Below are positions 48,698-57,614 of a DNA stretch of 64,000 nucleotides, one piece after another. The stretch covers positions 248,001-312,000 of the forward strand of contig NZ_JAAAUC010000003.1 in NCBI RefSeq assembly GCF_009908165.1, in the 5' to 3' direction. Source of the stretch: Frigidibacter albus. Lineage in GTDB: Bacteria; Pseudomonadota; Alphaproteobacteria; Rhodobacterales; Rhodobacteraceae. The translations under genes were made by a program, and so were the position numbers. The notes under the pieces are model-generated. The model was not told the origin of the DNA. It saw nothing but the letters and a program-made list of their open reading frames with translations, and made no database searches. Within the stretch, counting starts at the first letter, position 1. Each line of letters opens with the position of its first letter.

Positions 48698-49083
48698 GTG
48701 AAGGGCGCAACGTCTCCCCGCTCACCCAGCAGCGGGCATTTCAGACGATCAAGGTCGTCGCCCGCGCCATGTTGGCGGGGGAGGGCGCACTCACCTATTC
48801 CGAACTGGCAAAGCGCCTCGGAATGTCGAAAGTGAACGGCCAGGGACTCAGCAGCTATCTGAACCTGGCCGCAACACTTTGCGCAGAGCACGATCTGCCG
48901 AATGTTTCAGTAATGGTCGTGTCGAAGGACAGTCTGGACAGAAACCAGCCTATGCCGTCGGAAGGGTCTTTCTCGGACGGCTTCTATGCCGCGACCGGGT
49001 TGACCAAGGCTGACATCCCGGCTGAACAGGACCGGGTCCGGTCGTTCGACTGGCGATCGGTTCGGTCGTTGAACCTGGAGTAG
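48694..49083 (+). CDS. Unrecognised protein overlapping the rpoD stop
   Basis: 129 aa. Starts ATGA on the rpoD stop codon, so it would be co-transcribed with and possibly coupled to rpoD. Residues 31-60 ([26 protein letters not shown]) look like a winged-helix or helix-turn-helix element; the middle ([14 protein letters not shown]) is hydrophobic beta-like and the end is polar. Base composition is lower in G+C than rpoD, and the next two genes are a toxin-antitoxin pair, so this may be part of the same accessory insertion. I do not recognise the family. Confidence 0.65.
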
Positions 49084-49093
49084 GCACGCTCCC

Positions 49094-49122
49094 TTGCCTC
49101 AAGGTACGCAAACGCGTACATT
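49094..49122 (+). promoter_or_regulatory. yefM-yoeB promoter with overlapping operator
   Basis: TTGCCT, 17 bases, TACATT. Inside it is a perfect inverted repeat GTACGC-AAAC-GCGTAC (49104-49119) that covers the spacer and most of the -10 box, as expected for YefM autorepression. The -10 ends only seven bases before the yefM ATG, so the mRNA would be nearly or wholly leaderless. Confidence 0.6.
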
Positions 49123-49129
49123 GAGGCCC

Positions 49130-49384
49130 ATGAAAACCCTCTCCTCCACCGAACTCCGCCAGACGCTGTCCGCTGTCATGGACCGCGTGAACGACGACCA
49201 TGAGCCGGTCATCGTCACTCGCGCCACCGGCAAGCCGGTGGTCATGGTCAGCCTCGAAGACTGGGCGAGCATGGATGAGACGGCCTATCTTCTGACCAGC
49301 CCGGAAAACGCCCGGCGCCTGCGCGGCGGGGTGGCGGCCCTGAACCGCGGTGAGGCCCGCCCGCGTGATCTGATCGACGAATGA
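49130..49384 (+). CDS. yefM: Antitoxin of the YefM/Phd family
   Basis: 84 aa. The N-terminal Phd/YefM fold reads LSSTELRQTLSAVMDRVNDDHEPVIVTRATGKPVVMVSLEDWASMDET, and the C-terminal third is the acidic, probably disordered toxin-binding tail. It represses its own promoter together with the toxin and neutralises YoeB. The start at 49130 agrees with the family N-terminus (MKTLS). The stop overlaps the toxin start by four bases (ATGA). Confidence 0.93.
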   Translation: MKTLSSTELRQTLSAVMDRVNDDHEPVIVTRATGKPVVMVSLEDWASMDETAYLLTSPENARRLRGGVAALNRGEARPRDLIDE

Positions 49385-49641
49385 CCCAGGCCTTCTGGGA
49401 CAGGGCCTGGGACGATTACCTCTACTGGCAGGCCACCGACAAGGCGACGCTCCGCAAGATCAACGCGCTGATCAAGGAATGCCTGCGCCACCCGTTTGAA
49501 GGCACCGGCAAGCCCGAACCGCTGAAGGGCGATCTTGCGGGCTTCTGGTCACGCCGGATCGACCGCGAACACCGCGTCGTCTATCGCGCTACCGCCGGAA
49601 CCCTCCAGATCCTGCAATGCCGCTATCACTACGGCGCTTGA
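49381..49641 (+). CDS. yoeB: Toxin YoeB, ribosome-dependent mRNA interferase
   Basis: 86 aa, RelE-like fold. The catalytic residues fall at the same numbers as in E. coli YoeB: E46 (GKPEPLKG), R65 (DREHRVVY), H83 and Y84 (CRYHYGA). It should cut mRNA in the ribosomal A site when free of YefM. All key residues are intact, so the toxin is probably active. Lies between the rpoD-linked unknown gene and nrdR. Confidence 0.95.
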   Translation: MTQAFWDRAWDDYLYWQATDKATLRKINALIKECLRHPFEGTGKPEPLKGDLAGFWSRRIDREHRVVYRATAGTLQILQCRYHYGA

Positions 49642-49761
49642 GTCTTCGCGGCCACACCCCGCCCCCTGCATCTTGTGGCCACCGAAACCCTCTACCCAAC
49701 GAATCGCGTCCCCCCTATAGTGCTGGAAACAATATCGTCAGCACGACGAGGGAGAGATGCC

Positions 49762-50229
49762 ATGCGCTGCCCGTTTTGCGGCAATGTCGATACCCAGGTG
49801 AAGGACAGCCGCCCGGCCGAGGACCATGTCGCCATCCGGCGGCGGCGGTTCTGCCCGGCCTGCGGGGGGCGCTTCACCACCTATGAACGGGTCCAGCTGC
49901 GCGATCTCGTGGTCATCAAGACCAGCGGCAAGCGCGAGGAATTCGACCGGACCAAGCTGGAACGCTCGATCCGCATCGCCATGCAGAAGCGCCCGATCGA
50001 CCCCGAGCGGATCGACCAGATGATTTCCGGCATCGTGCGGCGGCTGGAGAGCCTCGGCGAGACCGACATCCCCTCCAAGGCCATCGGCGAGATCGTGATG
50101 GAGACGCTGGCGCGGATCGACACCGTCGCCTATGTGCGCTTTGCCAGCGTTTACAAGAACTTCCAGGCGGCGGATGACTTCGACAAGTTCGTGTCCGAAC
50201 TGCGCCCCTCCGGCGCCGCGGAAGAGTGA
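49762..50229 (+). CDS. nrdR: Transcriptional repressor NrdR
   Basis: 155 aa. The N-terminal zinc ribbon is [16 protein letters not shown] ... [15 protein letters not shown], followed by an ATP-cone ([20 protein letters not shown]). It represses ribonucleotide reductase genes through NrdR boxes according to dATP/ATP. GGGAGAG before ATG 49762. The stop overlaps the ribD start (GTGA), the conserved nrdR-ribD pairing of many Proteobacteria. Confidence 0.96.
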   Translation: MRCPFCGNVDTQVKDSRPAEDHVAIRRRRFCPACGGRFTTYERVQLRDLVVIKTSGKREEFDRTKLERSIRIAMQKRPIDPERIDQMISGIVRRLESLGETDIPSKAIGEIVMETLARIDTVAYVRFASVYKNFQAADDFDKFVSELRPSGAAEE

Positions 50230-51317
50230 CAGCCGAAGACGACCGCCGCTTCATGGCGCTGGCAATCCAGCTGGGCGCCCGCGGGCTGGGGCGGGTCTGG
50301 CCAAACCCCGCAGTCGGCTGCGTGATCGTGCAGGGCGGCCGCATCGTCGGCCGCGGCTGGACGCAGGAGGGCGGCCGGCCCCATGCGGAACCCGTGGCGC
50401 TGGCGCAGGCTGGCGAGCGGGCGCGCGGCGCCACCGCCTATGTCAGCCTTGAACCGTGTTCGCATCACGGCAAGACCCCCCCCTGCGCCGAGGCGCTGGT
50501 GGCGGAGGGTATCGCCCGGGTGGTGACGGCGCTGGAGGATCCCGACCCGCGCGTCTCGGGCCGCGGTCATGGCCGGCTGCGGGCGGCTGGGGTTGAGGTG
50601 ACAACCGGTGTGCTGGCGGCCGAGGCAGAGGCGGCGCAGGCCGGGTTCCTCAGCCGCATCCGGCTTGGGCGGCCGATGGTCACACTGAAGCTCGCCACCA
50701 GCTTCGACGGCCGCATCGCCACTGCCGCGGGCGAAAGCCGCTGGATCACCGGGCCCGAGGCGCGGCATCTGGTCCATGCGATGCGGGCGCGGCACGATGC
50801 GGTGCTGGTCGGCGGGGGCACGGTTCGCGCCGACGATCCGCTGCTGACGGTGCGGGGGATGGGCGCTGTGCGTCAGCCGGTGCGCGTGGTCGCCTCGGCC
50901 GGGCTGGACCTGCCGCTGGGGCAGTTGGCGGGTTCGGTTGCCGAGGGGCCGGTCTGGCTGCTGCATGGCAACGCGCCCTTGGCGCCGCAGGAGGCGTGGC
51001 GTGCGGCGGGGGCGCGACTGCTGCCGGTGGCGCTCGGCGGCGGGGGCCTTGATCCTGTGGCGATGCTGGAAACCTTGGGGCAACAGGGCCTGACGCGGGT
51101 GTTTTGCGAGGGCGGCGGCCAGCTTGCCGCCGCGCTGCTGGCCGCCGGGCTGGTGGATGAGGTGGTCGGCTTCACCGCAGGGCTGGCGCTTGGGGCCGGG
51201 GGGCTGCCCTCGCTGGGGGCGCTGCCGGCGGGCCCGCTGGCCGCGGCGCCGCGCTTTGAGCTGGTTGAAAGCCGGGCAGTGGGCGGCGACGTGCTGCACC
51301 GCTGGCGGCGGGTCTAA
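50226..51317 (+). CDS. ribD: Bifunctional diaminohydroxyphosphoribosylaminopyrimidine deaminase / reductase
   Basis: 363 aa, second and third steps of riboflavin synthesis. The N-terminal deaminase has zinc motifs HAEPVAL and [11 protein letters not shown]. The C-terminal reductase has [42 protein letters not shown] and the [12 protein letters not shown] motif. The GTG start overlaps the nrdR stop by four bases. Its TAA stop shares four bases (CTAA) with that of kpsC on the opposite strand. Confidence 0.95.
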   Translation: MTAEDDRRFMALAIQLGARGLGRVWPNPAVGCVIVQGGRIVGRGWTQEGGRPHAEPVALAQAGERARGATAYVSLEPCSHHGKTPPCAEALVAEGIARVVTALEDPDPRVSGRGHGRLRAAGVEVTTGVLAAEAEAAQAGFLSRIRLGRPMVTLKLATSFDGRIATAAGESRWITGPEARHLVHAMRARHDAVLVGGGTVRADDPLLTVRGMGAVRQPVRVVASAGLDLPLGQLAGSVAEGPVWLLHGNAPLAPQEAWRAAGARLLPVALGGGGLDPVAMLETLGQQGLTRVFCEGGGQLAAALLAAGLVDEVVGFTAGLALGAGGLPSLGALPAGPLAAAPRFELVESRAVGGDVLHRWRRV

Positions 51318-53362
51318 CGCCAGAGCCTCGAGCGCGAGGCGAAGAGCCCCTGCAGCTTCGCCAGAGCCCGATTGGCGGCGCCGGGATGCGGCACGGTGCC
51401 GCTTGCCAGCCGCTCGGCCACCACTTCGGGCGGGCAGGGCAGGCCGGTCACCGGATCGGTATAGCGCGGATAGGCGATCAGCGCGGCATGGGCGAGTTGT
51501 AGCAGCGGCACCCGCGCCTGCCTGCGCGCCGGGATCGGGCCGAGATCGGTCGTCAGGCCCCAGCCGGCATAGAAGGGTGCGCCGAGGCAGGTGACGGGCA
51601 CCCCGCGCAGCAGCGCCTCGAACCCCAGCAGCGAGGTCATGGTCCAGACCTCGTGGACCTCTGCCAAAAGGGCGGCCGGATCGCCGCGGCGGACCACGGC
51701 GTCGGCCAGCCCCAGCAGGTCGGCTTCGCTGACGGTGCCCGGGCGCAGACCGGCCTCGACATCGGGATGTGGCTTGAAAATGACCATTGCGCACGGGTTT
51801 CTGGCCCGCACTAGTTGCAAAAGGTCAAGGTTGCTCCGCACCTCGCCGGCCCCCAGCCGGATCGAGGCGTCATCCTCCACCTGCCCCGGCACCAGAATCC
51901 GGTGCCCCTCGGGCAGAGGCGGCAGCGCGCCGCCGAGGTTGTATTTCGTCACCCCCGCCCGGATCAGCCCCGCCACCAGATCTTCGGCCCGGCGCAGCCC
52001 GCCGGGGGGCGGCGGCGCGGCGATCAGCCGTTCCAGCAGGCTCTCGCGGCTGGGGTCGTAGTAGATCCCCAGGGGGTCGGTCACCAGAGACAGCGGCGGC
52101 ACCAGTTCCGCGCCAAGCCCGCGCGAGCGCAGGAAGCCGTCCTCGACACGGGCGAGGGTCAGGCCCTCGGCGGCCTCGGCCAATTCCGGGGTCTCCTTGC
52201 CAGCCCAGAGCAGCAACCCGCGGCCCATCTGCCGGGCCTTGGCGGCGGCCCGAACAGGATCATTCTCGAACACCAGCCGCGCCTCGCGCCCGAACACCTT
52301 CTGCAGTGGGCTGCGTTTCCACAGCCGCATGCCCACCGCGACATGGCCATGCCGGTCCTCGCGGAAGGCGCGGGCCTCGGCTTCCAGTTGATCCACCGCC
52401 TGTTCGAAGCTGCAGAGCCGGCCGCGGCAGGGATCATACCAGACCGGCGCGAGGATCATCGCCGCCGCAAACAGCTGCGCCTTGGTCAGCTTGCGCTGGC
52501 GGCGGGGCACGGGGTTTTCGTCAGCGGTCAGCCCCCATCCGGCATAGAAGGGTTGGCCGAACACCCGTGGCCTGTGGCCTGCCAGGATCGCCTCGAACCC
52601 TATCTGCGAGGAGACGGTATAGACCGCCACCGCGCCATCGAGCAGCGCCCAGGGCGAGACCGGACCCGTCAGCAGGCTGATCCTGCCCCCGGCATCCTCG
52701 GGGCCATAGTGCCCGGCGCGATGGCCGGCCTGGGTCTCGGGATGCGACTTTATCACCACCCGTGCGCCGGGATGCTCCTCCTGCGCGAAGACCAGCATCT
52801 CGCGGAACGTGCTCTCGCGCGCGCCGCCAAGGCGGATGGAGGCGTCGCCCCGGGTCTGGTCGATCACCAGAACATAGCCGGGGTCAGGCGCGGGCAGGGC
52901 AGGATCGAAATTGTTGTATTTGGACAGGTCCAGCGCCTTGAGCCGCCCGATCCCATCCCGTGCACGTTGCAAAAGCTGTGCATCGTCCAGCGGGTGCCGG
53001 GCCAGCAGCGCCTCCAGTGCCGAAGGCGCGGCGCTGGCGTAATGCGCGCCGCCGGTCTCGTCGATCAGCAGGCCCAAGGGCGGCTCTCCCCGGCTGCGCC
53101 CGGGATGGACCGACCTCAAGAAGGCATCCTCGATCCGCACCAGTGGCACGCCGCGCCGTGCTGCCACTGCCTCGCCGCGCGCTGCCGTCGGGCTGTGGCC
53201 CCACACCGCCACCGCATCACGGGGGCCCGGCAGGCCAAGTGACAGCCGCCAGCCCGCCGCCGCCAGCATCCGCCGCAGCCGGCCTTGGGTCAGGAACCCG
53301 CCATTGTAGAAGAAAAGCCGCCGGGGATCGGTCCCGGCGGCCTGTGGTTCATCGCGGGTCAT
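51314..53362 (-). CDS. kpsC: Capsular polysaccharide beta-Kdo transferase KpsC
   Basis: 682 aa made of two homologous modules, as in KpsC, which alternates beta-2,4 and beta-2,7 Kdo additions to build the lipid-linker of ABC-exported capsules. The first module shows VVIKSHPETQAG and SSQIGFEAILAGHRPRVFG with FYAGWGLT; the second repeats this as VIFKPHPDVEAG and TSLLGFEALLRGVPVTCLG with FYAGWGLT. Start ATG 53362 (MTRDEPQ), eight bases after the export lipoprotein gene; the longer frame overlaps that gene. Last gene of a minus-strand capsule operon set inside the rib cluster. Confidence 0.9.
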   Translation of the reverse strand: MTRDEPQAAGTDPRRLFFYNGGFLTQGRLRRMLAAAGWRLSLGLPGPRDAVAVWGHSPTAARGEAVAARRGVPLVRIEDAFLRSVHPGRSRGEPPLGLLIDETGGAHYASAAPSALEALLARHPLDDAQLLQRARDGIGRLKALDLSKYNNFDPALPAPDPGYVLVIDQTRGDASIRLGGARESTFREMLVFAQEEHPGARVVIKSHPETQAGHRAGHYGPEDAGGRISLLTGPVSPWALLDGAVAVYTVSSQIGFEAILAGHRPRVFGQPFYAGWGLTADENPVPRRQRKLTKAQLFAAAMILAPVWYDPCRGRLCSFEQAVDQLEAEARAFREDRHGHVAVGMRLWKRSPLQKVFGREARLVFENDPVRAAAKARQMGRGLLLWAGKETPELAEAAEGLTLARVEDGFLRSRGLGAELVPPLSLVTDPLGIYYDPSRESLLERLIAAPPPPGGLRRAEDLVAGLIRAGVTKYNLGGALPPLPEGHRILVPGQVEDDASIRLGAGEVRSNLDLLQLVRARNPCAMVIFKPHPDVEAGLRPGTVSEADLLGLADAVVRRGDPAALLAEVHEVWTMTSLLGFEALLRGVPVTCLGAPFYAGWGLTTDLGPIPARRQARVPLLQLAHAALIAYPRYTDPVTGLPCPPEVVAERLASGTVPHPGAANRALAKLQGLFASRSRLWR

Positions 53363-53370
53363 CGCCAGTT

Positions 53371-54513
53371 TCAGCCGCCGCTGCCGCCTGCCAGCGCCGC
53401 GACGGAGTTGGCCGAGTTCGCGGTGCCGGTCAGCGCGCCGAGCGTCTTGGTCCATTGGACGAACGGAGCCTCGGTCACATAGACTGTGTCCTGATCGCGG
53501 ATCACGAAATCCCGCGCCTCGAACATGCCCGTTGGTGCCGTCAGGTCCAGCACATAGACCATGCGCTGATCGCCGCGCAGGTCGCTGCGCCCCAGCACGC
53601 TATTGGCAATCTCCGCCTTTTCGTTGCGGAACACGAAGACCCCGGTCGGATCGGCCAGCCCGGTGTTCAGCCCGCCCACCTGCGCAATCGCCTCGATGGC
53701 GGAAATGGTCTGGGTGTCGAACTTGACCCGGTTCTGCCCGCCGGTCGCGCCAAGCGCGGTGAACGAGCGGTCGTCCTGCTCGACCACGATGGTGTCGCCG
53801 GGGCGCAGCGCGATATCCAGAGCCGGGTTTTCCCACAGGTCGGTCAGCCAGACGGTGCCGGTCTGGTTGCCGCGGCTGACGGTGACCTTGGCGGTCTCGG
53901 GCTCGATGGCGATGCCGCCGGCGCGGGCCAGCATCGCCGCCAGTGTCCGCGTCGGCCGTTCGATCGGATAGACCCCCTGCGCGCCGACGGAGCCCATCAG
54001 CGTGACCGTCGATCCATCCCCGGCAAGCCGGGTGACAGAGACTTGCGGATCGGGCGTCTGCGCGTCCAGCTTCTCGGTGATGATCCGGCGCAGCGCCTCG
54101 GGCGTGTTGCCCGCGGCCTTGATGCGGCCAGCATAGGGCACGAAGATGAACCCTGCGCCATCGACCTGCACCTCGCTCAGCTGCGTGGCGGGTGTGCCGG
54201 CCACGGCCAGAAGCCCGTCATCGACGTTCTCCCATATCGTCAGCCCCAGCACGTCGCCGGCGCGGATATCGTCGGACCCGACGACGCCCGCGCCCAGAAA
54301 GGCCGAGGAGAAGCCAAGCGCCGGCACCACCGCCGTGGCGCGCGTGACCCGGTCATTGACGGAGACGATGAAGGCATTGCCCTGTCGCTCCACCGATCCT
54401 GCATAGATTTCGCGTTTGTTCGGGCCGGACCGGGGGAGGCCGCAGCCAGCTACGGTCGCCGCGATAACGATCAGGGCCAGCACTCTGGCCCCGCGGCTTG
54501 CCTTGATTGTCAC
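53371..54513 (-). CDS. Outer-membrane polysaccharide export lipoprotein (Wza/KpsD family)
   Basis: 380 aa with a lipoprotein signal peptide (lipobox V-A-G-C at about residue 24). The poly_export domain is seen in DIRAGDVLGLTIWENVDD and VDGAGFIFVPYAGRI, and SLBB-like repeats follow (TVTLMGSVGAQGVYPIE, ALRPGDTIVVEQDD). GTG start with AAGGAG eight bases upstream. It would form the outer-membrane channel for capsule or other polysaccharide. The ABC transporter (KpsM/KpsT) and PCP (KpsE) genes are not in the window. Confidence 0.9.
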   Translation of the reverse strand: MTIKASRGARVLALIVIAATVAGCGLPRSGPNKREIYAGSVERQGNAFIVSVNDRVTRATAVVPALGFSSAFLGAGVVGSDDIRAGDVLGLTIWENVDDGLLAVAGTPATQLSEVQVDGAGFIFVPYAGRIKAAGNTPEALRRIITEKLDAQTPDPQVSVTRLAGDGSTVTLMGSVGAQGVYPIERPTRTLAAMLARAGGIAIEPETAKVTVSRGNQTGTVWLTDLWENPALDIALRPGDTIVVEQDDRSFTALGATGGQNRVKFDTQTISAIEAIAQVGGLNTGLADPTGVFVFRNEKAEIANSVLGRSDLRGDQRMVYVLDLTAPTGMFEARDFVIRDQDTVYVTEAPFVQWTKTLGALTGTANSANSVAALAGGSGG

Positions 54514-54593
54514 TGCTCTCGCTCCTTATGACGGAACTTGCCTCATCTTTTTCCGGCAACCTTACGGAAAACAGCACCAAAAAGCCAGCAGGC

Positions 54594-55883
54594 TTATTGC
54601 ACGACCCGCAATTGTTGCCGTGGAGACGCGGCCCCGGAAATCAGCGCATCATAGGGGTCTTCGGGGATCAGCATCATGTCCACCACCTGCCGCAAGGCAT
54701 GGCGGCGCCCGCGGGAGGAATAGAAGCCGCCGGGCACCTGCGAGGTTTCCAGCAGATAGTGCCGGTAGTCGCGGTAGGCGCGCCCGTCGGGGCGGCGGGG
54801 CCGGGCGAAGAACTCGGGCAGCGGCTGGGTGGAGACAAACTCCGGCTTGGAATAGACCGCCGCCCCGAACACCTTCAGCGGCAGCCCGCGCCAGAGCACC
54901 TGCTGCGCGGCGGTGGAGTTCACGGTGACCGCCGAGCGTGCCTGATTGAGCAGCCCCGCCAGCTTGCCGCCGCGCACGAAATGCACCCGGCCCGTCACCC
55001 CGTATAGCGCCGCAAGCCGGCGGATATCGGCGACCATGCTGCTGCGGCCATCCTCCAAGGGGTGTGCCTTGAACACCAGATGATGGTGCCGCGGCGCGCC
55101 CTTGGCAAAGCCCTGCAGGCAGGTGTCGATGAATTCGGTCATGGTGGCGAAGGGGCCGTGCATCCTGAAGCTGGCATCATGCTCCAGTTGCATCAGCACC
55201 AGATGGTAGGGAAAGCCGCCCAGCCGGATGCGCTGGCTGGCGGCGAAGCGTTCGAGCCCGTGCAGCGGCATCAGCACCAGCCGCTTGAGGTGCAGCGCAA
55301 ATTCCCGCGCCACGCCGATGCCGCGATGCGGGCGGAAGCCTGCATAGCGATGGTTCAGGAACATCACGTAGAAGTGGTAGAGCGCGCCGTAGAACACATG
55401 ATGGCGCATGTCGCCCCAGCGGGCGGGGGCGTCGGGCATCTCCATCTCCGACTGCTCCAGCGCCTTGCGCATGGCGGCAATCGGCATCTCCATCAGCCGG
55501 GAATGGCCGTTCGAGCCGCCGCGCTCATAGGTGATCCAGTAGGGCCGCAGGTAGCCCTCCTCGAACACATGCACCGTCAGGCCAAGGCTGCGGGCGATCT
55601 GCACCGCCTCGGCATGGATGGGGCGGGTGTCGCCGTAGAGCACGAGGTCGGTGATGCCCTTGTCGGCCAGGATGCCGCGCAGCGCGGTGGCCCAGTCCTC
55701 GGCGGGGCCGGGATAGGGCAGCAGGGTCGAGCGGTCGCGCCAGAACCGCTCATCGCCGCGGTTGAAGGCCACGCGCCAGGTGGCGGCGCCGGCCGCGCGC
55801 AGCATGGCGCCCAGACGGTCGAAGAACGGGCCATGCGGGCCCTGCAGGAACAGGAAGCTGCGGGAGGCGGCAGAGCCGGTCAT
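54594..55883 (-). CDS. kpsS: Capsular polysaccharide Kdo transferase KpsS
   Basis: 429 aa. KpsS adds the first beta-Kdo to phosphatidylglycerol in capsule linker synthesis. Family blocks: FLFLQGPHGPFFDRLG at the N-terminus, VFEEGYLRPYWIT, VFKAHPLEDG and the C-terminal AVTVNSTAAQQVLWRGLPLKVFG. Start ATG 55883 (MTGSAAS); the 33-residue upstream extension is unconserved. First of the three minus-strand capsule genes, 80 bases before the export lipoprotein. The spacer holds a short TTTTTCC-like run but no clear terminator. Confidence 0.9.
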   Translation of the reverse strand: MTGSAASRSFLFLQGPHGPFFDRLGAMLRAAGAATWRVAFNRGDERFWRDRSTLLPYPGPAEDWATALRGILADKGITDLVLYGDTRPIHAEAVQIARSLGLTVHVFEEGYLRPYWITYERGGSNGHSRLMEMPIAAMRKALEQSEMEMPDAPARWGDMRHHVFYGALYHFYVMFLNHRYAGFRPHRGIGVAREFALHLKRLVLMPLHGLERFAASQRIRLGGFPYHLVLMQLEHDASFRMHGPFATMTEFIDTCLQGFAKGAPRHHHLVFKAHPLEDGRSSMVADIRRLAALYGVTGRVHFVRGGKLAGLLNQARSAVTVNSTAAQQVLWRGLPLKVFGAAVYSKPEFVSTQPLPEFFARPRRPDGRAYRDYRHYLLETSQVPGGFYSSRGRRHALRQVVDMMLIPEDPYDALISGAASPRQQLRVVQ

Positions 55884-56331
55884 GTGCGCGCTTCGGGGTT
55901 GGTCAGCACTCCGGGTCCGATCATCACAACACCTCAGGCAGGGACGGCGCGGGCTCGCCGCCTCACGGGTCCGTGAAAGCATAGCGCGCCCGCAAAGTCG
56001 AGCGTGGCCCTTTGGGGTTGTCTGCGGGGGAAAGCGGGCGATTTGGGGGCGGGAAAGGGTCGTTTTCGGGGGAATGGTTTGACGCGCACACGGTCAGAGG
56101 GCAGAGCCTGTCCGCCGGGTGGGCGCTGCAACGCCAATTCTAGGCACTTTATGGTACGGCTTGCTTCCACCGGCGTTCTAGGCGCTGGCCTTGAGGAGCG
56201 CCCGCCCGAGGGGGCGGACGGGCGCTGCCCGGCGGCGCCAAGGCGCCTTGTTCCGGGCGAGGGAAGACTCTGTCTTGCCCGAACCCCTTCGCGGGCTTAT
56301 TTCGGAAGCCGCAAGCAAGAAGGATCCCAGC
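55884..56331. other. 448-base divergent spacer between kpsS and ribE with tandem hairpins
   Basis: No gene is supported here. The half nearest ribE contains three consecutive plus-strand hairpins: AGCGCCCG/CGGGCGCT (56196-56225), GGCGCC/GGCGCC (56233-56246) and CGGGC-AAGAC/GTCTT-GCCCG (56253-56280). The last ends about 50 bases before the ribE start. I looked for an FMN riboswitch and do not see its conserved core. The block may be a dispersed repeat or a structured leader. The kpsS-proximal half shows nothing I can name. Confidence 0.5.
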
Positions 56332-56961
56332 GTGTTCACCGGCATCATCACCGACATTGGCGAAATCCTCGATCTGCGGCAGGAGGGCGACCTGCGGGCC
56401 CGGATCGGCACCAGCTATGATCCGGCAGGGATCGACATCGGCGCCTCAATCGCCTGCGACGGGGTCTGCCTGACGGTGATCGCTACCGGCACCGACACGC
56501 GGAACTGGTTCGAGGTGCAGATTTCGGCCGAGACGGTGGACAAGACCAACCTTGGCCGCAACGTCTGGCGCCCGGGCCGCCGCATCAACCTCGAACGCGC
56601 GTTGAAGGTGGGGGATGAGCTTGGCGGGCATATCGTCTCGGGCCATGTCGATGGCGTGGCCGAAATCACCGCGATGCGGGACGAGGGCGGCAGCACGCGG
56701 CTGACCTTCCGCGTGCCTGCCGCGCTGGCGGGCTTCATCGCACCCAAGGGCTCGGTGTCGCTGAACGGCACCTCGCTGACGGTGAACGAGGTGGCGGGCG
56801 ACAGCTTCGGCGTGAACCTGATCCCGCATACCAAGACCGCAACCACCTGGGGCGATGCGAAGGTCGGCGATGCGGTGAACCTCGAGATCGACACGCTGGC
56901 CCGTTATGTGGCGCGGATGACCGAGTGGTCTGCCAGTCTGAACTCTGCCCTGAAGGCATGA
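56332..56961 (+). CDS. ribE: Riboflavin synthase alpha subunit
   Basis: 209 aa, final step of riboflavin synthesis (dismutation of two 6,7-dimethyl-8-ribityllumazine). Two homologous lumazine-binding barrels: FTGIITDIGEI with CDGVCLTV in the first, and GHIVSGHVDGVAEI with LNGTSLTVNEV in the second. The start is GTG 56332, directly before FTGIIT, with AAGGA upstream; the longer frame runs through the leader hairpins and is not conserved. The stop overlaps the next gene (ATGA). Confidence 0.95.
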   Translation: MFTGIITDIGEILDLRQEGDLRARIGTSYDPAGIDIGASIACDGVCLTVIATGTDTRNWFEVQISAETVDKTNLGRNVWRPGRRINLERALKVGDELGGHIVSGHVDGVAEITAMRDEGGSTRLTFRVPAALAGFIAPKGSVSLNGTSLTVNEVAGDSFGVNLIPHTKTATTWGDAKVGDAVNLEIDTLARYVARMTEWSASLNSALKA

Positions 56962-57518
56962 GCGCCATCGGCCACAACCGCGGCCCGGCGCTGACGGGCG
57001 GTAAGGGCTGGCAGGTGCATTGCTGGCGCAAGGCGCGGGCCGACCTCTTGCCGCAGCTGCCGCTGGAAGTGATCCGGCTGCGGGTGCGGCGCGCGAAGGA
57101 GATCGGGCTCGACTACACCAGCTATGCCACCGTCCGCGCGACGACGGGGCATGACATCGTGGCCTTCCTCTACTCCACCAACGCGCTGCACCTGTTCCGC
57201 GCCGATCAGGCGCTGGCAGCAGACCGTGCGGCCAAGCTCGCCGCGCAGAGCGGGGTCCAGCGCCAGCTTGCGGCGCAGCCACCCCTCGACCCGGCAGCCA
57301 CCCTCGCCGGCCTCGCCGCGCAGGGGCTGCGCTTCGACGGCTCCGGCCGCGCCCCGGGCCTGCTGACCTTCCCGGCCCTGCGCGACGCGGTGCGCGGCCT
57401 TCTGGGCGGCGTGCCAAGCGACCGGGTGCTGCTGGTCGGCGACACCGCGGTGGAACGCGAATGGTGCGCGGCGGGGCGGCTGGCCGGTTACATGCCGGCG
57501 GAACGCTTCTTCGCTTAA
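56958..57518 (+). CDS. Conserved hypothetical protein between ribE and ribBA
   Basis: 186 aa, start ATG 56958 on the ribE stop. The N-terminus (SAIGHNRGPALTGGKGWQVH) and CWRKARADLLPQLPLEVIRLRVRRAKEIGLDYTSYATVRATTGHD are strongly patterned and look conserved, with basic amphipathic helices. The C-terminal half is more variable, Ala/Leu-rich, and ends VLLVGDTAVEREWCAAGRLAGYMPAERF. No enzyme motif is evident; it is not a known riboflavin enzyme, but its coupling to ribE suggests co-expression. Function unknown. Confidence 0.8.
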   Translation: MSAIGHNRGPALTGGKGWQVHCWRKARADLLPQLPLEVIRLRVRRAKEIGLDYTSYATVRATTGHDIVAFLYSTNALHLFRADQALAADRAAKLAAQSGVQRQLAAQPPLDPAATLAGLAAQGLRFDGSGRAPGLLTFPALRDAVRGLLGGVPSDRVLLVGDTAVEREWCAAGRLAGYMPAERFFA

Positions 57519-57614
57519 ACCCCGGCTCTGCAACGCCGCACAGGCCCCCCGCACCCTTGCGCTGGCAAAGCCGCGCGCCCTGCGCTATCAGGCGGTTGCC
57601 CGGGGAGTGCTGCG

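Noticed and set aside
56196-56330. N-terminal extension of ribE (from 56191)
   Set aside because: It translates through perfect hairpins into basic low-complexity sequence, whereas the known protein begins at FTGIITD.
55884-56331. FMN riboswitch upstream of ribE
   Set aside because: I could not find the conserved aptamer segments; only simple hairpins are present.
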